A DNA stretch of 64,000 bases from contig NZ_JAPDDS010000001.1 in the NCBI RefSeq assembly GCF_025950085.1, forward strand, positions 248,001 through 312,000, in the 5' to 3' direction. This stretch comes from Luteolibacter flavescens. Its GTDB lineage: Bacteria; Verrucomicrobiota; Verrucomicrobiia; Verrucomicrobiales; Akkermansiaceae. The notes beneath the pieces were generated by a model that worked only from the letters and a program-made list of their open reading frames with translations, searched no databases and had not been told where the DNA came from. Of this stretch, positions 16,448-25,280 are shown one piece after another. The number at the start of each line of letters is the position of its first letter. Position 1 is the stretch's first letter. Position numbers and translations under genes: made by a program.

Positions 16448-19156
16448 CTACTTGCGATCCTTTGCCCGCTGGTAGCGGGAGCGGCGTTCGGAGCTGTCTT
16501 CCGGCGGGGCGGCAGCGGTGATGGCGGGCTTTTCTTCCTCTTTCGCGAAAACGGGTGCGGGCTTGGCTTCCTTCACCTTCTTCGGCTTGGCGACCTTTTC
16601 CCGCGGCGCGAAGTTCGGCATGGCAGGCAGCGGCATTTTCCATCCGGTGCGGGTGAGGAGAGCCTCGGTCACCAGCAAGAGCAGCATGGAGAGGGCGATC
16701 CACATGCGCAGGGAGACGTCCTGGCGATTCGGCGGACGCAGCCACGCATCCTCGAGATTGAGCAATTCACGTCCGCCGGTCTGTGCGGCCACCGTGCGAA
16801 GCTCGGCCAAGCGCTCCGGCTCCAGCGACCACTCGACAGAAGAACCGACGGTGACCGGACCGAAAGGGAGCGCATGCTCACCGACCTGAATCGCGCCGCG
16901 GACGATCGCGCCTTCATCGAGGTCCTTCGTCACGGAGAAGTGTCCCGGTGCGATGCGCTTCCACGGGACATCATAAGGAGCCGAGCCGGGTCCGCTTTCC
17001 AGCAGGCGCAGCTTTGGCGGCATGGCGGAGAGCTTCTGTGCCCACTGCTCGGGATCGTAGAGGAGATCCAGCGTCAGGCGCGTGCCGTCCAGGCGGTGCT
17101 TCAGGCCGATGCCCGGCGGCAGGTCCATGCCCATCAGCCAGCGGGTCATCGTCTGGACGAAGTCGCCATAGCCCTGCCAGTCCCGGATGCGCTGTGAAAA
17201 CTCGCCGCCGAGCGGGAATGACACGGCAGCGCTGCGGCCCAGCCCGCGGCGCGCGTGCGCGACGAGCGGTGCCACATATTCGTCCCGGCTGACCAACGAC
17301 GTGGTGGCGTCCTCGCGGGCGTAGGAAAGATTGTAGCCATCCACTTCCGGCAGCCACTCGAGCAACTTCGGCGAGATTTCCGCCCACCGCCCGGTCGGTT
17401 GTGCGGCCACCGGATCCTCGATGAATGCGGAGCGGGCGATGGTCACGGTCTCCTGCGCGAAGATCTTCGGGATGTCCATCGGCTGGTCGGCGAAGAAGAT
17501 CCGGCCATCGCCGAGCTTGGCGATTTCTTCCAGCAGCTTCGCATCCGAGTCCGCCTTCGTGCCCATGCCGATGACGGAGACGGTGCAGCCTTCCTTCTTC
17601 ATTTCGGCCAGCAGCCGCTTGTAATCGCCGGGCTCTTCCGTGTCGTTCGCGTCGGAAAAGAGGATCACGTGGCGGGTGCCCACGGTGGTGTCCTTCAGCT
17701 CGTCCCATGCGGCTTTCAGGCCCTCATAGACGTAGATGCCACCGCCCATCGACTTCACGCTGCGTGCGGTTTGTTGCAGCTTGGCCTGGTTGTTCTTCAC
17801 CTCCGTGAGCGGGATGACGATCTCCGGTGCGCTGTCCACGGCGATGACGCTGACCTGATCCATGGGACCGAGCAGGCCGATGGCGTCGGCTGCACCGTTG
17901 TTGGCGAGGTCCATCTTCACCATGCCGCCGGCGACACCGACGGACATCGAGCCGGAGCGGTCGAGCACGATCGCGAGCGCCACGGCCAACTTGCGGTGCT
18001 CCGTTTTCAACTCCATCGACACGGGCAGGAGAGCATCGAGGGATGATTGGAAATAGCCACCAGAGCCAAAGGACTGCTTGCCGCCAGCCATCAGGAACCC
18101 GCCCGCCTGCTCGCGCACGAAGAAGTCGAGTGCGTCCATGAAATCCCCCGGCACCTCGAAGGCGGGGATATTGTTGAATATCACCGCACGCGCCCCGGTC
18201 AGGCGGCCGGGACGCAAGTCGGAGGGATCCGTCACGACATCGACGGTGAAGTTGAGCGACGAGAGGACCTTTGCCACCGGGTCATCCGTGTATTTCGTTG
18301 CGAGCAGCACACGCGGACCGCCGGCAATCTCGATCCAGCGCGAGATCTTGTTGTTCCCGGGATGCGCGTCCTTGAAGGGGGAGTCGCTGCCAACCACCAC
18401 CTCGGCCTCGTAGTGATAGGCCCCGGCGCGCGGGATGCGGTCCGTGAATTCGGCGCGTCCCACGCCATTGACGAGCTTCACCTTGGTCTCCGTCAGCGTC
18501 TGGTCGCCGCGGCGGATGATCAGGTTGACGTCCGTGTCGGACGAGCCGCGGACGGTGGCCGCGATCAGGAAGGGCTCACCCGCCTGCACTCGCTCCGGGA
18601 TGTCCAGACGCGACATGCGGAAGTCATCGAGCGTCTCCTCGCGGATCAGGCGGAAATCGACGGGGATGCCCTGCGTCTGGAGCTGCGCCGCGGCTTCGTG
18701 CAGCGGTTCGGTGGCGAAGCCGTCGGTGAAAAGCAGCACGCGCGAGGGACGGTTCTTTTCCGTCAGCGCGGTGATGTGTGACAGCGCCAGTCCGGTGCGG
18801 GTCAGCTTGCGGGAGCCAGTGAAGGTCACGTCGTCCTTGCTGGCGTCCGCGATCTCGGCGCCGTAATTGAAGTAGTGGACCTCGTCGCGGTGGCTGGGCT
18901 TTGCGTTTTCGATTAGCTGCTTCCACTCGGTGAGATTCTTGTCCACCAGGTTCTCGGTGGAGTCCGAGCGGTCTAGCAGAACGAAGAGATCCAGCGCATC
19001 CTCCTGCACGTTCATCTTCGGATCGGAGAGCCCGAAGGCCGCGAGCAGGACGAGCACGAGCCGCAGCGGCGACCACAGGCGCAGGGACTTCCAGAACCAC
19101 CCGATGAACAGGAAGGCCGGAATCAAAAGGAACCACTCTGGAGAACCGAAGGTCAT
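16448..19156 (-). CDS. Large double-VWA membrane protein, last gene of the MoxR-ABC cluster
   Basis: A 902-residue protein with two membrane helices at the start (residues 7-45), a VWA-like domain with LLDRSDSTEN (degenerate MIDAS) and TDGFATE, an immunoglobulin-like stretch, a glutamine-amidotransferase-like segment (RVLLATKYTDDP to MAGGKQSFGSGGYF), and a second VWA with a full MIDAS motif LDRSGSMS near residue 400. A C-terminal transmembrane helix (LRMWIALSMLLLLVTEALL) is followed by a Lys/Ala/Pro-rich cytoplasmic tail. This is the organisation of the large VWA proteins next to MoxR clusters in Verrucomicrobiota and Planctomycetota. It follows the second small lipoprotein gene by 40 bp. Probably a periplasmic sensor or binding platform whose VWA domains are acted on by MoxR; that is inference. 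Confidence 0.85.
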   Translation of the reverse strand: MTFGSPEWFLLIPAFLFIGWFWKSLRLWSPLRLVLVLLAAFGLSDPKMNVQEDALDLFVLLDRSDSTENLVDKNLTEWKQLIENAKPSHRDEVHYFNYGAEIADASKDDVTFTGSRKLTRTGLALSHITALTEKNRPSRVLLFTDGFATEPLHEAAAQLQTQGIPVDFRLIREETLDDFRMSRLDIPERVQAGEPFLIAATVRGSSDTDVNLIIRRGDQTLTETKVKLVNGVGRAEFTDRIPRAGAYHYEAEVVVGSDSPFKDAHPGNNKISRWIEIAGGPRVLLATKYTDDPVAKVLSSLNFTVDVVTDPSDLRPGRLTGARAVIFNNIPAFEVPGDFMDALDFFVREQAGGFLMAGGKQSFGSGGYFQSSLDALLPVSMELKTEHRKLAVALAIVLDRSGSMSVGVAGGMVKMDLANNGAADAIGLLGPMDQVSVIAVDSAPEIVIPLTEVKNNQAKLQQTARSVKSMGGGIYVYEGLKAAWDELKDTTVGTRHVILFSDANDTEEPGDYKRLLAEMKKEGCTVSVIGMGTKADSDAKLLEEIAKLGDGRIFFADQPMDIPKIFAQETVTIARSAFIEDPVAAQPTGRWAEISPKLLEWLPEVDGYNLSYAREDATTSLVSRDEYVAPLVAHARRGLGRSAAVSFPLGGEFSQRIRDWQGYGDFVQTMTRWLMGMDLPPGIGLKHRLDGTRLTLDLLYDPEQWAQKLSAMPPKLRLLESGPGSAPYDVPWKRIAPGHFSVTKDLDEGAIVRGAIQVGEHALPFGPVTVGSSVEWSLEPERLAELRTVAAQTGGRELLNLEDAWLRPPNRQDVSLRMWIALSMLLLLVTEALLTRTGWKMPLPAMPNFAPREKVAKPKKVKEAKPAPVFAKEEEKPAITAAAPPEDSSERRSRYQRAKDRK

Positions 19157-19196
19157 GACGCGTTGAATGCCAGGGAAAAGGAAGGTCGGATCCGAA

Positions 19197-19565
19197 TCAA
19201 GATTCCGGGCCGGATGATTCTTCGATCAGTCGGTGTGTGCCGTTGTAATAGAACGTTTTCCATCGTCCTGCCCATTGTTCTTCGATGGCTAACTGGATGA
19301 GGACTGTGCCATCCTTCGTGCGATCAATGAAGCCTTCGCATTTGATCGGCCTGTAGCCGAGGACCTTGATGTTTTCGCGTGAGCCCAGTTTGATTTTTGA
19401 AGCTGGAGTGACCGTGCCGGGATCTGTCGGGGAAATCCAGTGGTCCCATGAAGTGAACGCATTGCGAGAGCTGATCGTGATGCTCTGGTCAGGGTGCAAA
19501 TAGGTCTTGGTCGAGCTGCACGAAACGCACAGCAGGGTAGCCAGGGCGCAGGCGTATTTCGTCAT
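19197..19565 (-). CDS. Small lipoprotein B, paralogue of its neighbour
   Basis: A 122-residue protein from the ATG at 19565, which overlaps the stop of the preceding paralogue (ATGA). The signal region MTKYACALATLLCVSC ends at a Cys followed by SSTK, lipobox-like. The mature part shares an order of motifs with the upstream gene: a TY/VYxH start, SITIS against SLTIS, a central PIKCEGFIDRTKDG against PLKCDGFVDATRKK, and a C-terminal GTHRLIEE against GRYKVIDE. The domain has no family name I recognise. It is the penultimate gene of the MoxR-ABC-VWA cluster, so an envelope partner of the VWA proteins is the natural guess. Confidence 0.75.
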   Translation of the reverse strand: MTKYACALATLLCVSCSSTKTYLHPDQSITISSRNAFTSWDHWISPTDPGTVTPASKIKLGSRENIKVLGYRPIKCEGFIDRTKDGTVLIQLAIEEQWAGRWKTFYYNGTHRLIEESSGPES

Positions 19566-19948
19566 GGGATCAGCCAATGATAGAAGGGCTTGGGCGCGTT
19601 TTCATCGATCACCTTGTAGCGGCCGTTGACCCAGGGTTGCGAGAGGGTGCCGCCTTGTTTCTCGACCAGGCGGATCTCCACCTTCTTGCGCGTGGCGTCC
19701 ACGAAGCCGTCGCATTTCAGCGGCACGGCGGGCGCGGACTTGTGGGTGAACTTGCGGAAGACCGTGAGATCGCCCGCGGTGGTGATGCGTCCGGCACCTG
19801 CGCCATTGACCCAATAGGTGGACGGGGCGGCCTTCAGCCCGCGCTGGGAAATCGTCAGCGAGCCGTTCGTGTGGCGGTAGACGGTGGTCGTGGTGCAGGA
19901 GGCGGCGAGCAGGGGCAGGACCGTCAGCGGGAGGCAGCGGAGTTTCAT
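19562..19948 (-). CDS. Small lipoprotein A, paralogue of its neighbour
   Basis: A 128-residue protein with a signal peptide ending LLAASC (lipidation at about Cys18), then TTTTVYRHTNGSLTIS. The start at 19948 was chosen because the signal peptide begins there; the in-frame extension upstream lies inside the VWA gene. It shares the SLTIS, KCDGFVD and GRYKVIDE motifs with the next gene, so the two are tandem duplicates that have drifted. It starts 5 bp after the BatA-like gene and overlaps the next start, so BatA, A and B are tightly coupled. No known function. Confidence 0.78.
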   Translation of the reverse strand: MKLRCLPLTVLPLLAASCTTTTVYRHTNGSLTISQRGLKAAPSTYWVNGAGAGRITTAGDLTVFRKFTHKSAPAVPLKCDGFVDATRKKVEIRLVEKQGGTLSQPWVNGRYKVIDENAPKPFYHWLIP

Positions 19949-19953
19949 GTCGG

Positions 19954-21777
19954 TCAGGCAGGTTGGGGTTCGGCGCGCTTCCTGGCGGCTTCGCGCTCCC
20001 GGGTGAAATGCCACGAAACGAGCAGCGCGGCGAGCAGCAAGAGGAACCACGCGCGCCACCAGTGGTCTTCATCGGTGTGGCGCTCCACGGCGACCGCACT
20101 GCCCTGATCAATCGTGTCTGCTGGCTTGCATTCGCTGAAGTCCGCCTCGCGCGTGTCCGCGAAATGAACGCTGGCCGTGAGCAGGGCGGTCTCGCCCTGA
20201 TGGACGCTGAGGAAGCCGGCCTCCAGCGGTGCCTCCAGCCTGACCTGTGCGGACGCGGGGAGAGTGTCGGTCTTCACCTCCTTGCCCTCCAGGTTCCGGG
20301 TTTCCACGGTCAGCCCGGCCACCTCGGCACCGGTATTCGCCGCGAGGGTCAGGGGCTGGCCGCTTTCCAGCAGCTCGGTGGTCGGCGCGATCTTCGCCTC
20401 CCGCAATTCTTCCGCGAAGCGATGCAGCATCACGATGAAGGCGGGCTGCGTGGAGGCATTCGAAAGCCGCAGGTCGAAATTGAAGCAGAGCTGACGTGAT
20501 GCGGGCGTGTCCGCGGTGGCATCGGTCTCGCGCAGGAAGATCAGCGGGCGCTCGCCCTGCCACAGCAGCACGTCGTCGCTCTCGCGGCGCTGGAGTTGGA
20601 TGGTCTCGCGGACGAGCAGGGACTGCCAGTTGAGCGCGTCAATGAGCGGGTGCTTTTCCGCCACGATGCCGCCCTTGAGATAGGCCCCGCCTTGGGTCTC
20701 GTCCTTCACGAAGACGATGGCATGGCCACCCGGAAGCACCGGGTCGAGCGGATCGTAGGACAGGATCGTCAGGTCCGCAGTCGCTGTGTCATTGACGGAC
20801 TCGGTGGCTTCCAGCGAGCGCAGGAGCTTCTTCGACAGATCCTCGTAGGCACCGCCGGTGGCGGCGAAGATCGCGAGCTTCTTCGGCTGCGGGACCACGA
20901 TCGGTAGCACGTCATCCAACGTGAAGGTGTCGGGCGAAAGCAGCAGCTTCATCCGCTCCGCCTGTGCGGGGAAGGCAGCCTGCAGGGTCACGATGGCATT
21001 CGGCTCCAGGTCGATGCTGCGTGGTTCGGTGCGGGTGCCGTCCGGCAATTCGACCTGCCAGGTGCGCGTGGCACGGGACGCAGAGTAGTTCCGCACGAGT
21101 GCTTGGAAGACCTTCGCGCCTTCCTTCTCCGCGATGCCGACACCGGTGAAGCCGACATTGTCGATGGGTTCGCCGAGCGAAAGGAGACGCGCGTCGAAGG
21201 GCGGCTGCTCCACCGGGGTATCGGTCACGTAAACGACGATGCCCTCGCGTGCGACGAGAGAGCGTGCGAGCCGCAGCGCTTGCGAGGGATCGGTCAGGCC
21301 GGAGCGGGGCTGCCATGCATCGAGCGCTTTCGCGAAGTCCTCCGGATTGTCCCCGGAGTAGAGCTTCGGCTTGCCGGGCGTGCTCTCCAGCACGGTGAGT
21401 TCCAGAGCGGTCGCGGGGCCTTGGAGATCGGGCAGGGAAGCGACGAGCTTTTCCTTCAGCTTGTCCCTGGTGACTGCCATGGATGCCGACGAGTCGAGGA
21501 CGATCGCCACGCGCTGCGTGCTCCGTGCCTTCTGGTAACGGGGCTCCGCGAGCAGCCAGGTGAGCAGCAGCACGCCGAGGAGCTGCATCCACAGCGGCAC
21601 GGAATTCATCAGCCGGTCGAAGCGGCGACCGCTTGCGGATTCACGCTGGGTCTTCTCTAACAGGAAGAGCGTGGAGATCGGGATGATGACCGCCTGGCGC
21701 TGGAGGAAATGGATCGCCAGCACCGCGGGAATCCCGAGGAGCGCCCAGAGGCCGGCAGGGTTGGAGAGAGTGAGCAA
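19954..21777 (-). CDS. BatA-like VWA membrane protein of the MoxR-ABC cluster
   Basis: A 607-residue protein with the BatA/aerotolerance N-terminus: a helix at 10-28, the conserved FLQRQAVIIPISTLFLLEKT, a second helix near 62-78, then a VWA domain with MIDAS DSSAS at residues 95-99 and TDTPVEQP. The periplasmic remainder is long and beta-rich, ending in a helix WFLLLLAALLVSWHFT and a basic tail. It sits 30 bp after the DUF58 gene and 5 bp before the first lipoprotein. In known systems such proteins form membrane complexes that interact with MoxR ATPases; the outcome here is unknown. Confidence 0.87.
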   Translation of the reverse strand: MLTLSNPAGLWALLGIPAVLAIHFLQRQAVIIPISTLFLLEKTQRESASGRRFDRLMNSVPLWMQLLGVLLLTWLLAEPRYQKARSTQRVAIVLDSSASMAVTRDKLKEKLVASLPDLQGPATALELTVLESTPGKPKLYSGDNPEDFAKALDAWQPRSGLTDPSQALRLARSLVAREGIVVYVTDTPVEQPPFDARLLSLGEPIDNVGFTGVGIAEKEGAKVFQALVRNYSASRATRTWQVELPDGTRTEPRSIDLEPNAIVTLQAAFPAQAERMKLLLSPDTFTLDDVLPIVVPQPKKLAIFAATGGAYEDLSKKLLRSLEATESVNDTATADLTILSYDPLDPVLPGGHAIVFVKDETQGGAYLKGGIVAEKHPLIDALNWQSLLVRETIQLQRRESDDVLLWQGERPLIFLRETDATADTPASRQLCFNFDLRLSNASTQPAFIVMLHRFAEELREAKIAPTTELLESGQPLTLAANTGAEVAGLTVETRNLEGKEVKTDTLPASAQVRLEAPLEAGFLSVHQGETALLTASVHFADTREADFSECKPADTIDQGSAVAVERHTDEDHWWRAWFLLLLAALLVSWHFTREREAARKRAEPQPA

Positions 21778-21807
21778 GGGCGGAGAGCTGTTAGAAAAAT
21801 GGGGGCG

Positions 21808-22689
21808 TCACATTGCCGTTTCCAGCGCACCGCTCGGCAGTGCCTCGGCGAAGAGGGCGGTCTGGAGGTCCGGTTCGCAGGCAATGCGCGCCATGCGGCA
21901 TTGGTGGCGGCGGCAGGCGGTTTTCCACATGGTGAAGTGGTTCGTGTAGCTCTCCTTGTAACGTTTCAGCACGGAGGGCTCGATGCGGTGCGGGTGGCGT
22001 GATTTCCGCTCGGCATCGACGAACTCGTAGTTGCCCGCCCAATCCGGCGCGGCCTCGCTCTGCAGGAAGGGAACGAGGAAGATCGGGCTGCCTTGGCGGG
22101 CGGCCAGCATTCGCACCGCGTGCTCGGGATCGCCGGGGAAAAGCAGGTCGGACACCAGCACGCGGATGGCATTGCCATGGAAAGGGATGCGAGAGAGGTC
22201 TGGCGGGAGGGAGGCATCGGAGGACTTCATTGCCCGGGCCTCGTCCAGCCAGCGATGCGTGGCGATGCTCTCCGGTGCGACCGGTCGCATGGCATCTCCA
22301 CGAACGAGAAAAACCGCGGTACTCGCACCGGAGCGGCGGGCGGACTCGACGACGAAGCAGAATAGCTCCGCGACGCGCTCCGCCTTCTGAGGGTCGAAGA
22401 ACATCGACTCCGAGGCATCCAGCAGGACATCCACCACGGGGCGCACTTCCTCGCGGTAGAGCTTCATCGTGTATTGGCCGGTCCGCGCGTAGGCCTGCCA
22501 GTTGATGTGGCGCGGATCATCGCCCGGCACGTAGGTGCGGTGGTCTTGGAAATCGAGCGACGAGCCCACGCCCGCGCCCTGGAATTCCCCGGCCTGGCCC
22601 TTCCAGACGCGCGAACGCAACGGCAGCCGCAGTCGTCCTGCCGCGGCGAGCGCGCGGGCATGACAGCGGGTGAGTTCCTCGGTCGTCAT
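21808..22689 (-). CDS. DUF58 domain protein of the MoxR-ABC cluster
   Basis: A 293-residue DUF58 protein. Signature stretches are GQAGEFQGAGVGSSLDFQDHR, YVPGDDPRHINWQAYARTGQ, then a VWA-like strand LLDASESMFFD with a DxSxS site. The start ATG at 22689 overlaps the stop of the ABC permease gene (ATGA-type), so the two are translationally coupled. It differs from the DUF58 protein at 813-1706 in sequence, so the two clusters are not a recent duplication. Its presumed partner is the MoxR ATPase at 27167-28174. Confidence 0.9.
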   Translation of the reverse strand: MTTEELTRCHARALAAAGRLRLPLRSRVWKGQAGEFQGAGVGSSLDFQDHRTYVPGDDPRHINWQAYARTGQYTMKLYREEVRPVVDVLLDASESMFFDPQKAERVAELFCFVVESARRSGASTAVFLVRGDAMRPVAPESIATHRWLDEARAMKSSDASLPPDLSRIPFHGNAIRVLVSDLLFPGDPEHAVRMLAARQGSPIFLVPFLQSEAAPDWAGNYEFVDAERKSRHPHRIEPSVLKRYKESYTNHFTMWKTACRRHQCRMARIACEPDLQTALFAEALPSGALETAM

Positions 22690-24221
22690 GGCTTGGTGGT
22701 GGCGGCGTAGTTCTCGGCCTCTTGCTCGACCTCACGGATGGTGGAGAAATTCCGCAGCGCGAGCATCAGCAGCAGCACGAAATACACTGAGGAGGTGACG
22801 ATGCCGGTGAGCAGCACGGGCTGGAAGTCCGGTGATCCGCTGCCTGAGAAGCCAGCGCTGCCCATGGAATTGTAATGAATACTCTGGAGGTGATCGATCA
22901 GGTTCATCTGCACCGGCGGCACCCATGAGAAAAGCCAGACATACTCGTCGTTCTTCGTCTCCGACATGATCATGCCGAGGGCGATGGCGATGACGCAGAG
23001 GATGACCCCGACGAGGATATAAACGCCGAGTGGATTTTTCGCCTGGCGAACGAATGCCCGCATGATCAAGGCCGGGAGCAGCAGGGTGCCGAGGCAGGTC
23101 ATCAGAATGATGGTCCCGACGATGTCAAAACCACCCATGTGCCCGCCGAAGCCACCCGGTCTGGAGAAGAACACACCGAGCACACCCGCGATGAAGAGGC
23201 CTGTGAAAAGCACGCCGGACGGCCAACCCGGGTAGAGGAAGCGTCCCGCGAGCTTTCCAAGTCCGCCGAACTTCAGGAAAGGACGGCAGATCGGCGGTAG
23301 CAATTGAAGCGGCTCGGTCAGGGCAATCACGATCGCGGGCACGGCCACCAGCATGAGCACCACTGCCAGCGGTTCCCGGGAGAAGTCGCCCGCCCAGGCG
23401 AACAGGACGAGGAGAGGCAACATGCCAAGGGCAATGAGCCTGCGCGAGGTGCTGTGATTCTCCGCCATGGGCGCGATCATCGAGGCGCCCAGCGCCAGGG
23501 CCATCCATCCCAGATAGCCACCCACCAGCAGGAACGTCAGCACGCCCCAGCCGGAGCCATCGCGCTGCAAGGAGCAGATCTCGATCACATCATCGAGGTC
23601 ATTGCCGAAGGTGATGCCCATGATGCCAGCACCGACGTAGATCGCCGCGGCCAGCGGCAGCAGTCCGCGGACAAGCACGGAGCCGATGGCGGAGAGTCCG
23701 ACCGTTACGGCGGTGAAAATCGCAGAGCCCGCGAAGATGAGTGCCAGCAGCAGGAGCTCGGCGAAGAGATCCATGCGCCCGAAGAAGTAGCGGAGAATCA
23801 GGTAGGGGATGATCGCCGTGAGCAGCAGCGCCGTCTGGCTGACGATGGCCACCCACTTGCCAAGCACGATGCGCCATGAGCCGAGGCGGGTGAGCACCAT
23901 CAGGTCGATGGTGTTTCCCTTGATCTCATTGTGCAGCGAGCCGACCCCTCGCAGCGGTTGGGCGACGAGCGCGGCCAGCGAGAAGAAAAAGAAGATCACC
24001 TTGCTGACGCTCATGCCTGCGTCGCCATCGGAGCTCGCGCCAACGGCCGCGAGCATCACCACGGCCAGCAGGCCCTGGAGGGCGAGGAAGAGGATGACGA
24101 AGGTCTTTGCCCGGAGTCCCTGGCGAAGCTCCTTCACCAGCATGGGCGAGAGCTTGTCGCTGAATTCATCGAGCTTGCCCGACACGGGAGGTGGCGTGAC
24201 GGCGGGGGCGGCAGCACTCAT
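22686..24221 (-). CDS. ABC transporter permease of the MoxR-ABC cluster
   Basis: A 511-residue integral membrane protein with about ten to twelve predicted helices. The cytoplasmic start (LSPMLVKELRQGLRAKTFVILFLALQG) is the pattern of ABC-2 type permeases that precede the first helix, and a GNTIDLMVLTRLGSWRIVLGKW coupling stretch follows. Its start overlaps the stop of the ABC ATPase (TGATG), making a two-component exporter-like pair. ABC-2 permeases of this kind export or reorganise envelope components; in gliding bacteria similar ones take part in motility. The substrate is unknown. Embedding in a MoxR/DUF58/VWA cluster suggests a shared envelope task. Confidence 0.85.
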   Translation of the reverse strand: MSAAAPAVTPPPVSGKLDEFSDKLSPMLVKELRQGLRAKTFVILFLALQGLLAVVMLAAVGASSDGDAGMSVSKVIFFFFSLAALVAQPLRGVGSLHNEIKGNTIDLMVLTRLGSWRIVLGKWVAIVSQTALLLTAIIPYLILRYFFGRMDLFAELLLLALIFAGSAIFTAVTVGLSAIGSVLVRGLLPLAAAIYVGAGIMGITFGNDLDDVIEICSLQRDGSGWGVLTFLLVGGYLGWMALALGASMIAPMAENHSTSRRLIALGMLPLLVLFAWAGDFSREPLAVVLMLVAVPAIVIALTEPLQLLPPICRPFLKFGGLGKLAGRFLYPGWPSGVLFTGLFIAGVLGVFFSRPGGFGGHMGGFDIVGTIILMTCLGTLLLPALIMRAFVRQAKNPLGVYILVGVILCVIAIALGMIMSETKNDEYVWLFSWVPPVQMNLIDHLQSIHYNSMGSAGFSGSGSPDFQPVLLTGIVTSSVYFVLLLMLALRNFSTIREVEQEAENYAATTKP

Positions 24222-25246
24222 CAGTTGTTCGATGGTTCGGGAGGCGTGAAGGCGGGGATCTCGGACTTCGGCGCGGACGGCAGCGCTCCCTCGCCGCGGT
24301 CGATGCGGCCGAGCATGTCGATGAAGGCGTCCTCCAGATTGCGCTGTTCCTTGTGGAATTCCGTCACCTTCAGGCCGTCCTTGATCATGCGGGCGAGGAT
24401 CTCTGCCGCGCGCTCGGCCTCGCCGGACTCGATGCGGATTCGTCCGCCGGCCTTGCGGCTCTCAAGGAACTCCACATGGGGATTCACCACGCACCAGTCG
24501 GAGACCGCCTGCGGGTCGCCGATGACCTGCACGTCGTAGAGCATGCCGCCCTTCGAGTCCGTGCCGTGTTTCAGCGACTCGGAGTCGCCGTGGTGAACGA
24601 TGCGGCCGCCATTCACGAAGAGCAGCGAGTCGCACATCTCGCCCAGCTCCGAGAGGATGTGGGAGGAGATGAAGATGGTCTTGCCCTCCTGTGCGAGCAC
24701 CCGGATGAGGTGCTTCAATTCGACGCGGGCCTTGGGGTCGAGACCCGCGGCAGGCTCGTCCATGATGAGCACCTGAGGATCGTGCAGCAGTGCGCGACCG
24801 AGGCAGAGGCGCTGGGTCATGCCCTTCGAGAGCTTGTTAGAGAAGCGGTCGGCGAGCGGCACCAGGTCCGTGAATTCCATCACCTCTTGCACCCGCGTCT
24901 TGCGCTCCTTGTCCTTGTAGCCGAAGGCGCGTGCGTAGAAGTCGAGGTACTCGACCACGGTCATGTGCTCGTAGTTGCCGAAATGATCCGGCATCCAGCC
25001 GATCAACTTCCGGACTTCGTCCGGATGGTGGACCACATTGATCCCGCAGATCTCGGCGGTCCCCATAGTCGGGTAGTCGAGAGAAGCGAGGATGCGCATG
25101 GTTGTCGTCTTGCCGGCGCCATTCGCCCCGACGAATCCGCAGACGGAGCCATGGGGAATTTCGAAGGAAATGCCATTCACCGCCTTCAGTTGCCCGAAGT
25201 AACGGTAGAGGTTGTTGACGCTGATCGCAGGGGCGGTGTCGGACAT
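24221..25246 (-). CDS. ABC transporter ATP-binding protein of the MoxR-ABC cluster
   Basis: A 341-residue ABC ATPase: Walker A GANGAGKTT, Q-loop region GWMPDHFGNYEHMTV, signature LSKGMTQRL, Walker B VLIMDEPAAGLDP and H-loop SSHILSEL. A 100-residue C-terminal extension after residue 240 is typical of ABC-2 ATPases. The start at 25246 (MSDTAPAISVNNLYRYFG) was chosen over an upstream ATG because the preceding 56 residues lie inside the neighbouring gene and are unconserved. It overlaps the permease start by one base and powers that permease. Confidence 0.93.
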   Translation of the reverse strand: MSDTAPAISVNNLYRYFGQLKAVNGISFEIPHGSVCGFVGANGAGKTTTMRILASLDYPTMGTAEICGINVVHHPDEVRKLIGWMPDHFGNYEHMTVVEYLDFYARAFGYKDKERKTRVQEVMEFTDLVPLADRFSNKLSKGMTQRLCLGRALLHDPQVLIMDEPAAGLDPKARVELKHLIRVLAQEGKTIFISSHILSELGEMCDSLLFVNGGRIVHHGDSESLKHGTDSKGGMLYDVQVIGDPQAVSDWCVVNPHVEFLESRKAGGRIRIESGEAERAAEILARMIKDGLKVTEFHKEQRNLEDAFIDMLGRIDRGEGALPSAPKSEIPAFTPPEPSNN

Positions 25247-25280
25247 GGAAGGAAGTGCCAAGTAAGAAGTGCCAGCAGCC

